Assembly: GCA_002189035.1 (NCBI GenBank)
Contig: NEEC01000007.1
Coordinates: 2,232,001-2,296,000, forward strand
Direction of reading: 5' to 3'
Length of the DNA stretch: 64,000 nt
Source: Utricularia gibba
Lineage: Eukaryota; Streptophyta; Magnoliopsida; Lamiales; Lentibulariaceae
Numbering within the stretch: position 1 is the stretch's first letter; every line of letters begins with the position of its first letter. Under the pieces are notes generated by a model. That model saw only the letters and a list, made by a program, of their open reading frames with translations, made no database searches and had not been told where the DNA came from. The position numbers were made by a program, and so were the translations under genes. This document shows positions 46,193 through 56,680 of the stretch, in pieces.

Positions 46193-47607
46193 ATGGGTTT
46201 CGATCTGCACATCGGAGTTCTGGCGTTCCCCTTCGGCACGCACGCGGCTCCTCTGCTCAGCCTCGTGCGCCGCCTAGCCGATGCGCTTCCGCGCGCTCGA
46301 TTTTCCTTCTTCAGTAGCGCCGCTTCCAACGGAGTCGTGGGCGTCCATCGCCAAACGTTTCCGAACATTAGGGGATACGATGTTTGGGACGGAACCCCCG
46401 AGGGATTCGCGGGGAGTCATTTTGAGGCTGTAGGGCTTTTTCTCAAGGCGTCGCCGGGGAATTTCGAGCAAGTTGTTCGGGAGGCTGAAATTGAAGTGGG
46501 TTTACCTGTTAGTTGCTTGATTACTGATTCTTTCTTGTGGTTTTGTGGTGAATTGTCGGAGAGGTTGCAAGTTCCCTGGGTTTCCTTTTGGACCGCAGCT
46601 TCCTGCTCTCTCTCGGCTCATGCCTACACTGATCGACTGATTCAAGCTAAGGGCCTGTTACCAGGTAAAATTAGAACAGAGCTTCCTGAGATCTGGGTGC
46701 TTTTCCGTGTGCTTGAACTGCGTATCTATCTCTTATTTTGCTGCAGAGGAGAAAATTTCATTCATCCCTGGGTTAGAAAACGTCCGTGTGAGTGATGTTC
46801 CTCCTGAAGTTTTTCTAGAAGAGAATCCAACACCTCTGGCTGTCACACTGAACAAGATGTTTGAGAATCTCCCCAAATGCACAGCTCTGGTCGTTAACTC
46901 CTTCGAAGAGATCGACCCAAGGATCACTACCGACCTTCAGGCGAAGTTCCAACATTTCCTCAACGTTGGCCCCTCCCTTTTAGCCTCGTCTGCCACGGCG
47001 GCCGCCCCAGGTGACAAGTCAGGCTGCCTAGAATGGCTGGACAAGCAAACAACAACACGATCAGTTGTGTACGTCAGCTTTGGGACCGTGATTGTGCCCC
47101 CTTAAACGAACTCCTGGCCCTGGCTGATGCTCTTGAAGACTTCGGAGCTCCATTCCTGTGGTCACTGAAACCGGAAGCCCAGAAATCCCTTCCCGAGGGG
47201 TTCCTGGAGCGCACAAGCGGAACAGGAAAGATTGTCCCTTGGGCACCCCAGCCCCAAGTCCTTGCACACAAGAGCGTAGGTGTTTTCATCACACACTGCG
47301 GGTGGAACTCGATCCTGGAAAGCATTTGCAGCGGCGTGCCGTTGATATGCAGGCCCTTCTTCGGTGATCAGAAGCTGAACGGGAGAATGGTGCACGAGTC
47401 ATGGAAGATTGGTGTCAAAGTTGAAGATGGAGTTTTCACCAAGAGCAGCACAACGGAAGCTCTGGTTTTGTTGATGAAGAGTGAAGCCGGGAGCAAATGA
47501 GAGAAAACGTTGGCAGCTTGAAGGAGAAGGCAGTGAAGGCAATGGCGCCTGAGGGGAGCTCCATCAAGAATTTCCAACAGCTGCTCAAAATAGTGGGAAA
47601 ACAATGA
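46193..47607 (+). pseudogene. UGT78-like flavonoid 3-O-glucosyltransferase, copy A, frame broken twice
   Basis: Exon 1 is 46193-46664 and exon 2 is 46747-47607, the same structure as the intact copy B. Compared with B, one C is missing from a C run at 47097-47101 (just after [10 protein letters not shown]) and one G from a G run at 47490-47492. The first puts the rest of exon 2 into another frame, with a stop at once. Between the two breaks the PSPG box ([23 protein letters not shown]) is still perfectly readable in a shifted frame. Every other feature, including the catalytic histidine in FGTHAAP, is kept. The gene is either freshly inactivated or hit by consensus errors at short homopolymers; apart from the lesions the exon 2s of A and B are almost identical. 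Confidence 0.85.
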
Positions 47608-48300
47608 CAATGGTACTAAGCTCCTGCTCCCTGTTACCACCTCTCCATTTTTAGTCAAATAATTTACAAAAAAAAATCAAAATAATCATATACTTATATA
47701 TTATATTTATTAAATAATCATATTATTTATATACGCAATGTATTTCTTAAATTAAAAATAACTCATTATATTCATAATTATACAATGAGTAATAATATAA
47801 GAGTATATTTTCTATGTATGCAAAGAATAATAATATAAGCATATAATTGTAATAACAATTTTTAGTAATATGTATAGTAATTGATTATAGATTAATAATT
47901 AAACACAAAAAAAGCTTATATTGAAGTTAATTTATTCTATAAATTTTTTTTAAATGAACATTGTAGAATATTAAAAAAGAATTAATTTTGATAAATAAAT
48001 AACGTATACATGATACATAATTTTAAAAAATATATCTTATGGATAATTTTATATTATAGATATTAATTTATTAATAAATAATAGTAGTTGTAAATGATTA
48101 TAATTCTAAAGTATCTTTCATGCTTTTAAAATAATTCTTAAAAACAAGAATTCGACATACTTTTCAAAATTAGAAGCTATTTGGAATTGCTACTTTTATT
48201 CTTGGGCAGGAGTGGGCGGTACTTTATATTTCATACAATATAACCAATATTTTACACATACGATAGATATTTTTATCAGGAAAATGGGATAGGCTCCTTG
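47608..48300. other. AT-rich spacer between convergent UGT-A and 4CL-A
   Basis: About 690 bases, very AT-rich. Its counterpart in unit B is about 480 bases, so A has roughly 200 extra bases (47760-47940) or B has lost them. No coding content. Confidence 0.6.
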
Positions 48301-50780
48301 TTAGGGAGGCGGGACTTCGATTGCAGTTAGAGTCTTCCTCAAAAATTTTCCGGCTGCGGACTTTGGGATTTCATCTCTGAAAAACACCCGCCGGATCCTC
48401 TTGTAAGACGCCACCTGCACAGAACACATAAACAATCCTCAACTGTGAAGCACAGCGCGGTTTCAATCCCTGCGTATTTTCCTTCATTCAGGTACCTGGT
48501 TTGCTACGTACTCCATGATTTCACGGTCTGAAACGGCGGAACCATTTGCCCGAACCACATACGCGATCGGAACTTCTCCTGCCAGCTCGTCCTTGGCACT
48601 ACAAGGAAAACAGAGTCATGTCTTAACTCAATTGGCTTAGCTTTCTGTCTTTTGTAGCAAGAGGTTGGATACGTAACGGGACAACTGCAGCATCGGCGAT
48701 CTCGGATGGGCGAGTAGCAGAGCCTCAAGTTCCGCAGGCGCCACTTGAAACCCTTTCACTTTGATCAACTCCTTCAGTCTGTCGACGATGAAGAGCTCGC
48801 CGTCATCATCCAGATACCCCAAGTCGCCTGTGTGAAACCATCCCCCGAGTCGATGCTTCTCCTGGTTGCCTCCTCGTCATTCAGGTACCCTACAGTGAGT
48901 CCAATTCAGTCATTTTCTTTCAAACAACAAGATAAACAAATGAAGGTGACGCAGGCAGGGGCTACTCGTCACCCCTCCATTGGCTGCTACTACTGATGAC
49001 CACACACATGAGGATGAATGTGATGTGTTTAAATAGAAATACTCTGCGATACCTTCTTCTAGGAGTGGAAGAATATAAATGTTTAGAATTATATGTTTGA
49101 AACGAATAATATTATGCAAGTTATAAATTAATTATAATATTTAATATTTGAACGAAACACGAGTTATACACAGGTGACACTCTAAAGATAAAGAATGTAC
49201 GAATATGTTTAAATATAGAAATTTTGGAAAACATAAATTTATGAGAATTGTATAATTGAAATGAATAATATTATGCAAAGTAATAATGAATCATGACCCT
49301 AAGCTTAATGATATCGCCCCACACTCGGTCATGCCATAACCCTGACCCCCCCTCCAAGTCAAACCCGACCCCCGGTTGCGGGAAACAAGAAACTAAAGTC
49401 AACCCAAATTCCAATTGGACGAAGGCAAATGACAACGTCAAACCAATGCACGTGCACTATAATTCAATCAAGGTCAACTCAAATTCCAATTGGAACAGAA
49501 TTTAGAAAACAAAGTCAAACCAATGCACATGCACTGCATTATTAGAGACCCTCTTTGAAATAATTTAATTTTATGAAAAAATGCGTTTTATTATCAAATA
49601 ATTTTATTCATAATATATACAATCTACTGGAATTAGGTGTTAATGGAAGATTAGAGACATTAATTACCTGCCCGATAGTAGCATTCGGAAGCTTAGGTTG
49701 AACGGAGGCGATGAGGTGGTCGCTGACCGGCGCAGCCCCGATCATGAGACTCCTGACGACGGAGGAGAGGTCGTATCGGGACGTGGCCGGAGTGTTTGCG
49801 ATGTGGAGTAGAACCGGGGCACGAGGGGTGCGATGGTAACTCGATATCGTTGTATCATATCTAGCATTTGATTTATGTCGAACTTGGACATGATCACCAG
49901 CGCAGCACCGGCGCGGAGGTTGCAAAGGAGCAGCGCTGTCAACCCGAACACATGGAACATGGGCAAGAGGCAGAGCGTGACGTCCTCAACTTTGATGTGG
50001 TGATTAGGGTTTTCGCCGTCGACTTGCTGTGCGATCGACGTCACGACGTTCTTGTGGCTGAGAATCACTCCTTTAGGAAGTCCGGTGGTGCCGGAGGAGA
50101 AAAGAAGGGTCGACGTGTCGTCCGGATCTATTGTCACCTGCAGTAAAAAAACAGAATTATCAAACCTGAAACACTGCTCAGTCAATCTTACGGATTTACC
50201 GGTTCAAATCGTGTCTCATCGGAATTCATCAACTGAGATAGATCTGTGAACCCGGCAGAGGGTTCAACGGTGACCGTCTTTGCATGGGAGATGCCTTTGA
50301 CCTGAGGAGAATAAAGGTAATTCTGATATTTTCCACCAGCTTTGAAAATCATTTCAACCTCACCTTCCCCACATACGCTGCGTGTGTAACTATGAGTTTG
50401 GGGTTCGAAATCTTGGCCATCTTCACGATGTCCTCTGCGGTAAGCGCCGGATTCGTGGGTACAGCGACGGCGCCGGCGAAGGAGGTTGCCAGGAAGGTTG
50501 CGGCGAACTCGGGAGAGTTGTGCAAGAGGATGAAGACCGCATCGTTTTTTCTTATACCCAGGTCCTGCAAGCCGGCGGCCAGTCTCCTGGCCATGAGATC
50601 CAGTCCGCCATAGGTCACCACTCGGGAGGTTACCCCGTCGATGAGGGCGGGGCGTGAGTAGTTCTCCCGAAGGTTCTGGAAGCAGTAGGTGTGGACAGGG
50701 AGATGACTCGGAATCGGGATACCAGGAAGCTCCCATCGGAATATGATGTCCTTGCCTTGCCTCACTTCCTCCACTCCCAT
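48301..50780 (-). pseudogene. 4-coumarate:CoA ligase-like gene, copy A, decayed
   Basis: Exons by comparison with copy B: 50364-50780, 50201-50301 region (to 50200), 49668-50137, a remnant 49296-49341, 48678-48889, 48496-48598 and 48301-48414. Exons 1 and 2 are clean ([14 protein letters not shown] to AHAAYVGK-type block, then [10 protein letters not shown]). Lesions: one G missing near 49815 and three bases added near 49755 in exon 3; about 150 bases of exon 4 deleted, leaving only [13 protein letters not shown]; one C missing near 48841; one G missing near 48706. In the last exon 12 bases are lost between two TTAGAG repeats, removing the normal stop. The exon 4 deletion cannot be a base-calling error, so this copy is a true pseudogene. 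The AMP-binding box [10 protein letters not shown] is still readable. Confidence 0.87.
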
Positions 50781-51578
50781 CCTGCCCAATTTCTTCTCTC
50801 TTCATTTCCCAATATGCATATTAATATCATACGAATGGGGCCATTTTCGCAATTACAAAGACTACAGGGGGCAGAACTTCATTTCAAAAAAACAACTGGG
50901 ACTGAAAGACAAACATTTCATGTAAACCATTAAATCGTATTCAAGGGTTGACAAATTCTGATTTGTTTAACATTAATTATTTTACTTCTTTTCATAGACT
51001 CAACTATATATTATTGGGGGAGTGGGTACCAGTGGAGGGGGACAAGTATGGGTATTCTTTATTCTTTTTCCCCTATTAAATTACTCAATATTAAATCGAA
51101 AAAATTATAATTAATTGTACGGAAGAATCCCAAATATAATATAATATTTTTTTTAATTAAGTTGACATACGTATTAATTGTACTAGTTATTTGTTAATTG
51201 GATGAAGGGTGAAAAGCACATTGTTTTCATTATCTCAGAAAAAGAGTGAAGCACCAAACTAGGTGCGTTGGGCAACGCCCTTTAGTCGATATTAGCTACA
51301 TGTCATCACCATTCCTCTTTTTTTTTTTTTTTTGGAGGTGAGGGTGTCTCAATCAAATATTGAAAATAAAAAAGGGTTGATTATTTTTAACTATAGTTAT
51401 AAAAAAAAATTAAAGAAATGATTCTATAAAAATTTTATAAACCTCACAATTGATTAATTATTCACTCGTATTAATTTAGCCATAAAAAAATTAATTAGTA
51501 ACCTCATATTCATTGATATATATTATAAATCGTACCTTTTCAAATAACTCTATTAAAGAAAATTCAACTTGTCTAAAA
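50781..51578. other. 4CL-A upstream region
   Basis: AT-rich flank shared with unit B (59381-60130), about 750-800 bases. It includes a T run near 51319-51336 absent or shorter in B. No coding sequence. Confidence 0.5.
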
Positions 51579-51599
51579 ATGCCTACAAAACAAAACTAA

Positions 51600-53023
51600 G
51601 TGGAAGTTTTTGCCATTTCCCAGTTTGGAATGAGAAGTTTGATTAATACCTAAAGGTTATTGGTTTTTCAAAGACTTATAGAGATCATAATCTATACTAC
51701 AAGAAAAATAATTTATCAGTTTTCATTTTGAGACTTTATGTAGATGACATTTTGCTCAACTCCAACTATATGGAAGAAATTGATAAAACGAAGAAAAATC
51801 GATGCAAGAATTTGAAATGAGTAATTTGGGTGAAGTTAGTTTCTATGTGAGGTTGGAAATTGAACAAATTCCTAATTAAGTAATGTTTATCTCACATAAA
51901 AAAATACTGTAAAGAATTACTAGAAAGATCTGGTTTATTAAAAGCCAATATTGCCAAAATACCAATGGATTACAAACTTCAACTCACCAAAGATGATAGT
52001 GAAAAGGATGCTGATATAAATATTTATAGAAGCATGATTGGTTATCTAACCACTTATTACATACCAGACCAGATATCTGCTATTCAGTAAATGTTTTATT
52101 CAGTACATGAAAAATCCTGAGCAAACTCACATGATAGCAGCCAAGAGATTATTAAGGTACATAAAATCTACTTTAAAATTTGGAATCTTATATCCTTATG
52201 AAAGTGATATTCACAACTCACATTGAAGGCCTTTTTTTATGCCGATTATGCTATGGCAGAAGATTCAAAAAGTGCATCGGGGTTCATCATTTTCTTGAAC
52301 TAATATCCAATTTCCTGGTATACAAAACAGCAAAATGTGATTACTCAATCAACTGCAGAATTTGAATATATCGCAGCAACTCGAGTAACAAATCCCTATA
52401 TTTGGTTGAGTCAAACTCTCAAAGAACTAAGATTTATATAGATGCATAACATTCCGTTGAACATTGATAATAAGGCAACAATATGGATTGCGAAGGATCC
52501 AACTCATTTTGGGAAGGCAAAACATATTCGTATTAGATACCATGTGATTAGAGATTATGTCAAGAAAGTAGAAATCTCACTGAAGTATATACCTAGATAC
52601 TCTCAAATTGTAGATCCTCTCACGAAATCATTAGGATGAAACCAATTTCTTGGTTTCAGATCCAAATTGTGGATGATATATGGAAAAAGAATTTAGGGAT
52701 TTAACAATCTACGACGATGAGAGGAGTGATGGAGATAATAGAGATTACCGTAGAGCAATTAAAAATAAATCAATAGAAATAAACGATAAATCCGAAATCT
52801 AAAAATTAGAAAGTAAATTATTTTATCATTATATTTATTTGCATTCTACCATGTTAGATCCACGTGAACATTAAATATAAAAGTAATGAATGTAATAGAT
52901 ATATGAAATATCGTATATATTTGAGTTATTTCCTTTTCTTTGCTCAGATATTGTACAAGAATGCATTATAGGAGCTTGTTGATTTTCTAATATGTATTTG
53001 TTCTTCTATTTTTACAAATCATC
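51600..53023 (+). mobile_element. Degenerate Ty1/copia retrotransposon remnant (3' part of pol and flank)
   Basis: From about 51620 broken frames read as copia reverse transcriptase: VWNEKFD, then YVDDILL with the YVDD catalytic box at 51737-51748. RNase H signatures follow: SASGFIIF near 52270, the STAEFEYIAAT motif near 52350-52385, and a tail with NIDNKATIWIAKDP, HFGKAKHIRIRYHVIRDYV and DPLTKSLG ending about 52640. Stops and frame changes are frequent, and gag, integrase and a 5' LTR are missing. 52640-53023 could be a decayed 3' LTR, but with no partner I cannot prove it. The remnant fills exactly the gap between duplication units A and B. Confidence 0.85.
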
Positions 53024-53450
53024 AACCCCATCAGAACTCTCCAACTCCTGCTGCTCTCCACGCCTTCGATGGACTCTAGAGACCTGCGAAGGACGAGAAA
53101 AGAAGAAGTCCCCTTCTTATAGAAGAGTTAAGGAATCCAAGTTGTCGTTGCATGGGCATCAGGTACAAGGTTCTGCTTTATTAGGAATGAACTCAACAAC
53201 TTCCCATGATTCTTGCACCAAATCAGGGCAAGCAAGAAAGATAATCGTGCAGCAAGATGGCTCTTGAACATGACATCAGCATGGAATGGAGGACTGCCTA
53301 CTTTTATTCTATATTTTTACTTTGTTGATACCGAAGGTTCGTTCAATGCTCACAGAACCTGCATGGGGATTGTGGCACTGGTGCCAGCATCGCCTGTTTT
53401 TTTTTTCGTGGATGAATTAAAACTTTTAATAAATATTCTTAATTCAAAAT
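53024..53450. other. Orphan copy of the gamma-glutamyl peptidase promoter/leader
   Basis: Closely matches 45099-45480, the region just upstream of the peptidase gene, including the reverse complement of its first codon. Here it abuts the copia remnant and has no coding body. It may still drive antisense or spurious transcription into the copia remnant. Confidence 0.75.
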
Positions 53451-53978
53451 CTCAAATATAAATAACTCATACATCTTATATAATTTTTCTTCTTTTTTTC
53501 ATGTATTATTCATTCAATCTCTCCATATATTCTTTTGTTTTCTATGTAATTCTTCATATACATTTTACGTTTTTCATTCTTATAGCTATTTTGATTTCAA
53601 ATCACGATTTCGGATTTCATACCACGAATATCAACTTATTTTGTGAATGCCAATGTTTGATAGACGTAAGAAGGTTGTTCTTTCCTTTATATGAATGCTT
53701 GAATTTCATATTCTATAAAAAATATATTTTCTTTTTAGCTTGTACTTTTCTCAATTTTCCCCAAATTGAATTGAAAATTTATCATTTTATTTTAAAATCG
53801 GAATAAATCCATTATATGAATTATTTATGATTTGAGATTTGAAATATTTCTTTTATAATAGATTAAATATATTATACTATAAAATTTATTCCCAGCCCGG
53901 CCATGTCCCCCCTCCCTCACCTACTCACCTAGGGAAGCGTAGCTGACTGGTAAGTGGCTTTATTTCTCGGGCGTGCCA

Positions 53979-54680
53979 ACAGGGTTCCCAGAAAATTATA
54001 AAAATACCCACCGACATAAAAACTGTTTACAAAATTACTCACTGCCATGTGCGTGAGTCTGACATGTGCGTTAGTGTGTGTATATACATTTACGAAATTG
54101 TCCTTTTTTAAATTATATATGTTAATATTATATGTTAAATATTATAACTTGTATTTTTATAATAATTGATGATGATTTTCAATAAAATGTTTTTAGTAAA
54201 TAATATTTTATATTTTTTCAGAAATTATTTTGATCTTATGAAACATATATTATTAGTATTAAAATTATTTAAAAAGTATTGTTTATTATAAAAACAAGTT
54301 GATTTTAGATTAAAAATTATTTTAATCTTATAAAATGTATATTGTTGGTATTAAAATTATTTAAAAACTACTATTTATTACAAAAACGAGTTGGTTTTAA
54401 GTTAAAAATTATTTTGAGATTACGAAATATATATTATTAATGTTAAGATTATTTAAAAAGTATTGTTTATTACAAAAAATTATTTGATTTTAATTGATGA
54501 TTTTCAATAAAAATATTCTACTGAAAATCATTATTTAGTATTATAAAAATATAAATTATAATATTTATAACATAATATTTACATATATAGTAATAAAGGG
54601 TAATTTCGTAAAGTTATACACACAGTGGGTAATTTTATAACGTAATTCTATGACATCGGGTATATTTAAAAATGACCCCA
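53979..54680. mobile_element. MITE-like insertion upstream of UGT-B with long imperfect inverted repeats
   Basis: About 700 bases present in unit B and absent at the same point of unit A (near 46093). The left arm (53982-about 54112) contains ATACCCACCGACAT, ACAAAATTACTCACTG, TGTGTGTATA and TTTACGAAATTGTCCTTT. The right arm, read as reverse complement from 54680, contains ATACCCGATGTCAT, TAAAATTACCCACTG, TGTGTATAACTTTACGAAATTACCCTTT in the same order. These are terminal inverted repeats of roughly 90-130 bases. There is no transposase. The flanking bases allow at most a 3-base target duplication (CCA), which I could not confirm. Confidence 0.8.
54222..54497. repeat. Three tandem 92-bp repeats inside the MITE-like insertion
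   Basis: The motif AAATTATTTT starts at 54222, 54314 and 54406, exactly 92 bases apart. The units align over most of their length through ATTAAAATTATTTAAAAA and the CAAAAA-G-G-TTGATTTTA part. The third copy is shortened at its end. Units differ at about 10-20% of positions. Confidence 0.88.
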
Positions 54681-54787
54681 CCAGAACCGGTACTCCGCCA
54701 ACCATAAAGTGTACGTATACGGTACACAGGTGGAATGCCCCGCTCTCCTCCGGCGCCTCCTCAATCTGAAGCTGCGATCGCGCTGAC

Positions 54788-56199
54788 ATGGGTTTCGATC
54801 AGCACATCGGAGTTCTGGCGTTCCCTTTCGGCACGCACGCGGCTCCTATGCTCAGCCTCGTGCGCCGCCTAGCCGATGCGCTTCCGCGCGCTCGATTTTC
54901 CTTCTTCAGTAGCGCCGCTTCCAACGGAGTCGTGGGCGTCCATCGCCAAACGTTTCCGAACATTAGGGGATACGATGTTTGGGACGGAACCCCGGAGGGG
55001 TTTGCGGGGAGTCATTTTGAGGCTGCGGACCTTTTTGTCGAGGCGTCGCCGGGGAATTACGAGGAAGTTGTTCGGGAGGCTGAAGTTGAAGTGGGTTTGC
55101 CTATTAGTTGTTTGATTGCTGATTCTTTCTTGTGCTTTTGTGGTGAATTGTCGGAGAGGTTGCAAGTTCCCTGGGTTTCCTTTTGGACCGCTGCTTCCTG
55201 CTCTCTCTCGGCTCATGCCTACACTGATCGACTGATTCAAGCTAAGGGGCTGTTACCAGGTAAATCAGAACAGAGCTTCCTGAGATCTGGGTGCTTTTCC
55301 TTGTGCTTGAACTGCGTATCTATTGCTTTGCTGCAGAGGAGAAAATTTCATTCATCCCTGGGTTAGAAAACGTCCGTGTGAGTGATGTTCCTCCTGAAGT
55401 TTTCCTAGAAGAGAATCCAACACCTATGGCTGTCACACTGAACAAGATGTTTGAGAATCTCCCCAAATGCACAGCTCTGGTCGTTAACTCCTTCGAAGAG
55501 ATCGACCCAAGGATCACTACCGACCTTCAGGCGAAGTTCCAACATTTCCTCAACGTTGGCCCCTCCCTTTTAGCCTCCCCTGCCACGGCGGCCGCCCCAG
55601 GTGACAAGTCAGGCTGCCTAGAATGGCTGGACAAGCAAACAACAACACGATCAGTTGTGTACGTCAGCTTTGGGACCGTGATTGTGCCCCCCTTAAACGA
55701 ACTCCTGGCCCTGGCTGATGCTCTTGAAGACTTCGGAGCTCCATTCCTGTGGTCACTGAAACCGGAAGCCCAGAAATCCCTTCCCGAGGGGTTCCTGGAG
55801 CGCACAAGCGGAACAGGAAAGATTGTCCCTTGGGCACCCCAGCCCCAAGTCCTTGCACACAAGAGCGTAGGTGTTTTCATCACACACTGCGGGTGGAACT
55901 CGATCCTGGAAAGCATTTGCAGCGGCGTGCCGTTGATATGCAGGCCCTTCTTCGGTGATCAGAAGCTGAACGGGAGAATGGTGCACGAGTCATGGAAGAT
56001 TGGTGTCAAAGTTGAAGATGGAGTTTTCACCAAGAGCAGCACAACGGAAGCTCTGGTTTTGTTGATGAAGAGTGAAGCCGGGGAGCAAATGAGAGAAAAC
56101 GTTGGCAGCTTGAAGGAGAAGGCAGTGAAGGCAATGGCGCCTGAGGGGAGCTCCATCAAGAATTTCCAACAGCTGCTCAAAATAGTGGGAAAACAATGA
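54788..56199 (+). CDS. UGT78-like flavonoid/anthocyanidin 3-O-glucosyltransferase, copy B (intact)
   Basis: Exons 54788-55259 and 55337-56199 join across a 77-bp intron to 444 residues. The N-terminal acceptor domain starts MGFDQHIGVLAFPFGTHAAP, with the catalytic histidine at 17; FWTAASCSLSAHAYTD follows. The C-terminal donor domain carries the PSPG box: [23 protein letters not shown], through [19 protein letters not shown]. The last residue of the box is glutamine, usual for UDP-glucose users. The order and wording resemble grape anthocyanidin 3-O-glucosyltransferase (UGT78 family). It is cytosolic and would glucosylate flavonols or anthocyanidins; the substrate is not proven. The intron position fits UGT78 genes. 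It faces 4CL-B tail to tail; a ~700-bp insertion ends about 110 bases upstream of its start. Confidence 0.9.
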
Positions 56200-56680
56200 C
56201 AATGGTACTAAGCTCCTGCTCCCTGTTACCACCTCTCCATTTTTAGTCAAATAATTTACAAAAAAAAATCAAAATAATCATATACTTATATATTATATTT
56301 ATTAAATAATCATATATTTTATACACACAATAAGAGATCGTATTTCTTAAAATAAAAATAACTAGTTATTTTAGGAATGACTATTGTAGAATATTTAAAA
56401 AATAAGAATTAATTTTGATAAATAAATAACATATACATGTATATTTATATTTTAAAAAGCTATAAATATTAAGATATATTTTATAGATAATTTTATATTA
56501 TAGAAATTAATTTATTTGATAAATAATAGTAGTTGTAAATGGCTATAAATCTAAACTATCTTTCATTTTAAAAAAAAATTCTTAAAATCAAGAATTTGAC
56601 ATACTTTTCAAAATTAGAAGCTGAATCTTTTTATTTCATACATTAACATCAAAATTTTACACATCGGACTTCGATTGCAG
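56200..56680. other. Spacer between convergent UGT-B and 4CL-B
   Basis: About 480 bases of AT-rich 3' flank. No coding content. Confidence 0.6.

Larger units (their letters stand above)
45099..51578. repeat. Tandem duplication unit A (UGT-A and 4CL-A)
   Basis: Collinear with unit B at 53024-60130. Shared sequence starts at the first codon of the gamma-glutamyl peptidase gene (AACCCCATCAGAACTC in both) and ends after a shared ATAACTCTATTAAAGAAAATT segment near 51560. It carries the peptidase upstream region, UGT-A (+) and 4CL-A (-). Identity is high in exons and lower, with indels, in the AT-rich spacers. Exact ends are approximate. Confidence 0.92.

Noticed and set aside
46193-47607. Programmed frameshifting as explanation of the UGT-A breaks
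   Set aside because: No slippery heptamer or structure is evident, copy B is intact, and the same kind of one-base loss occurs in unrelated genes nearby.
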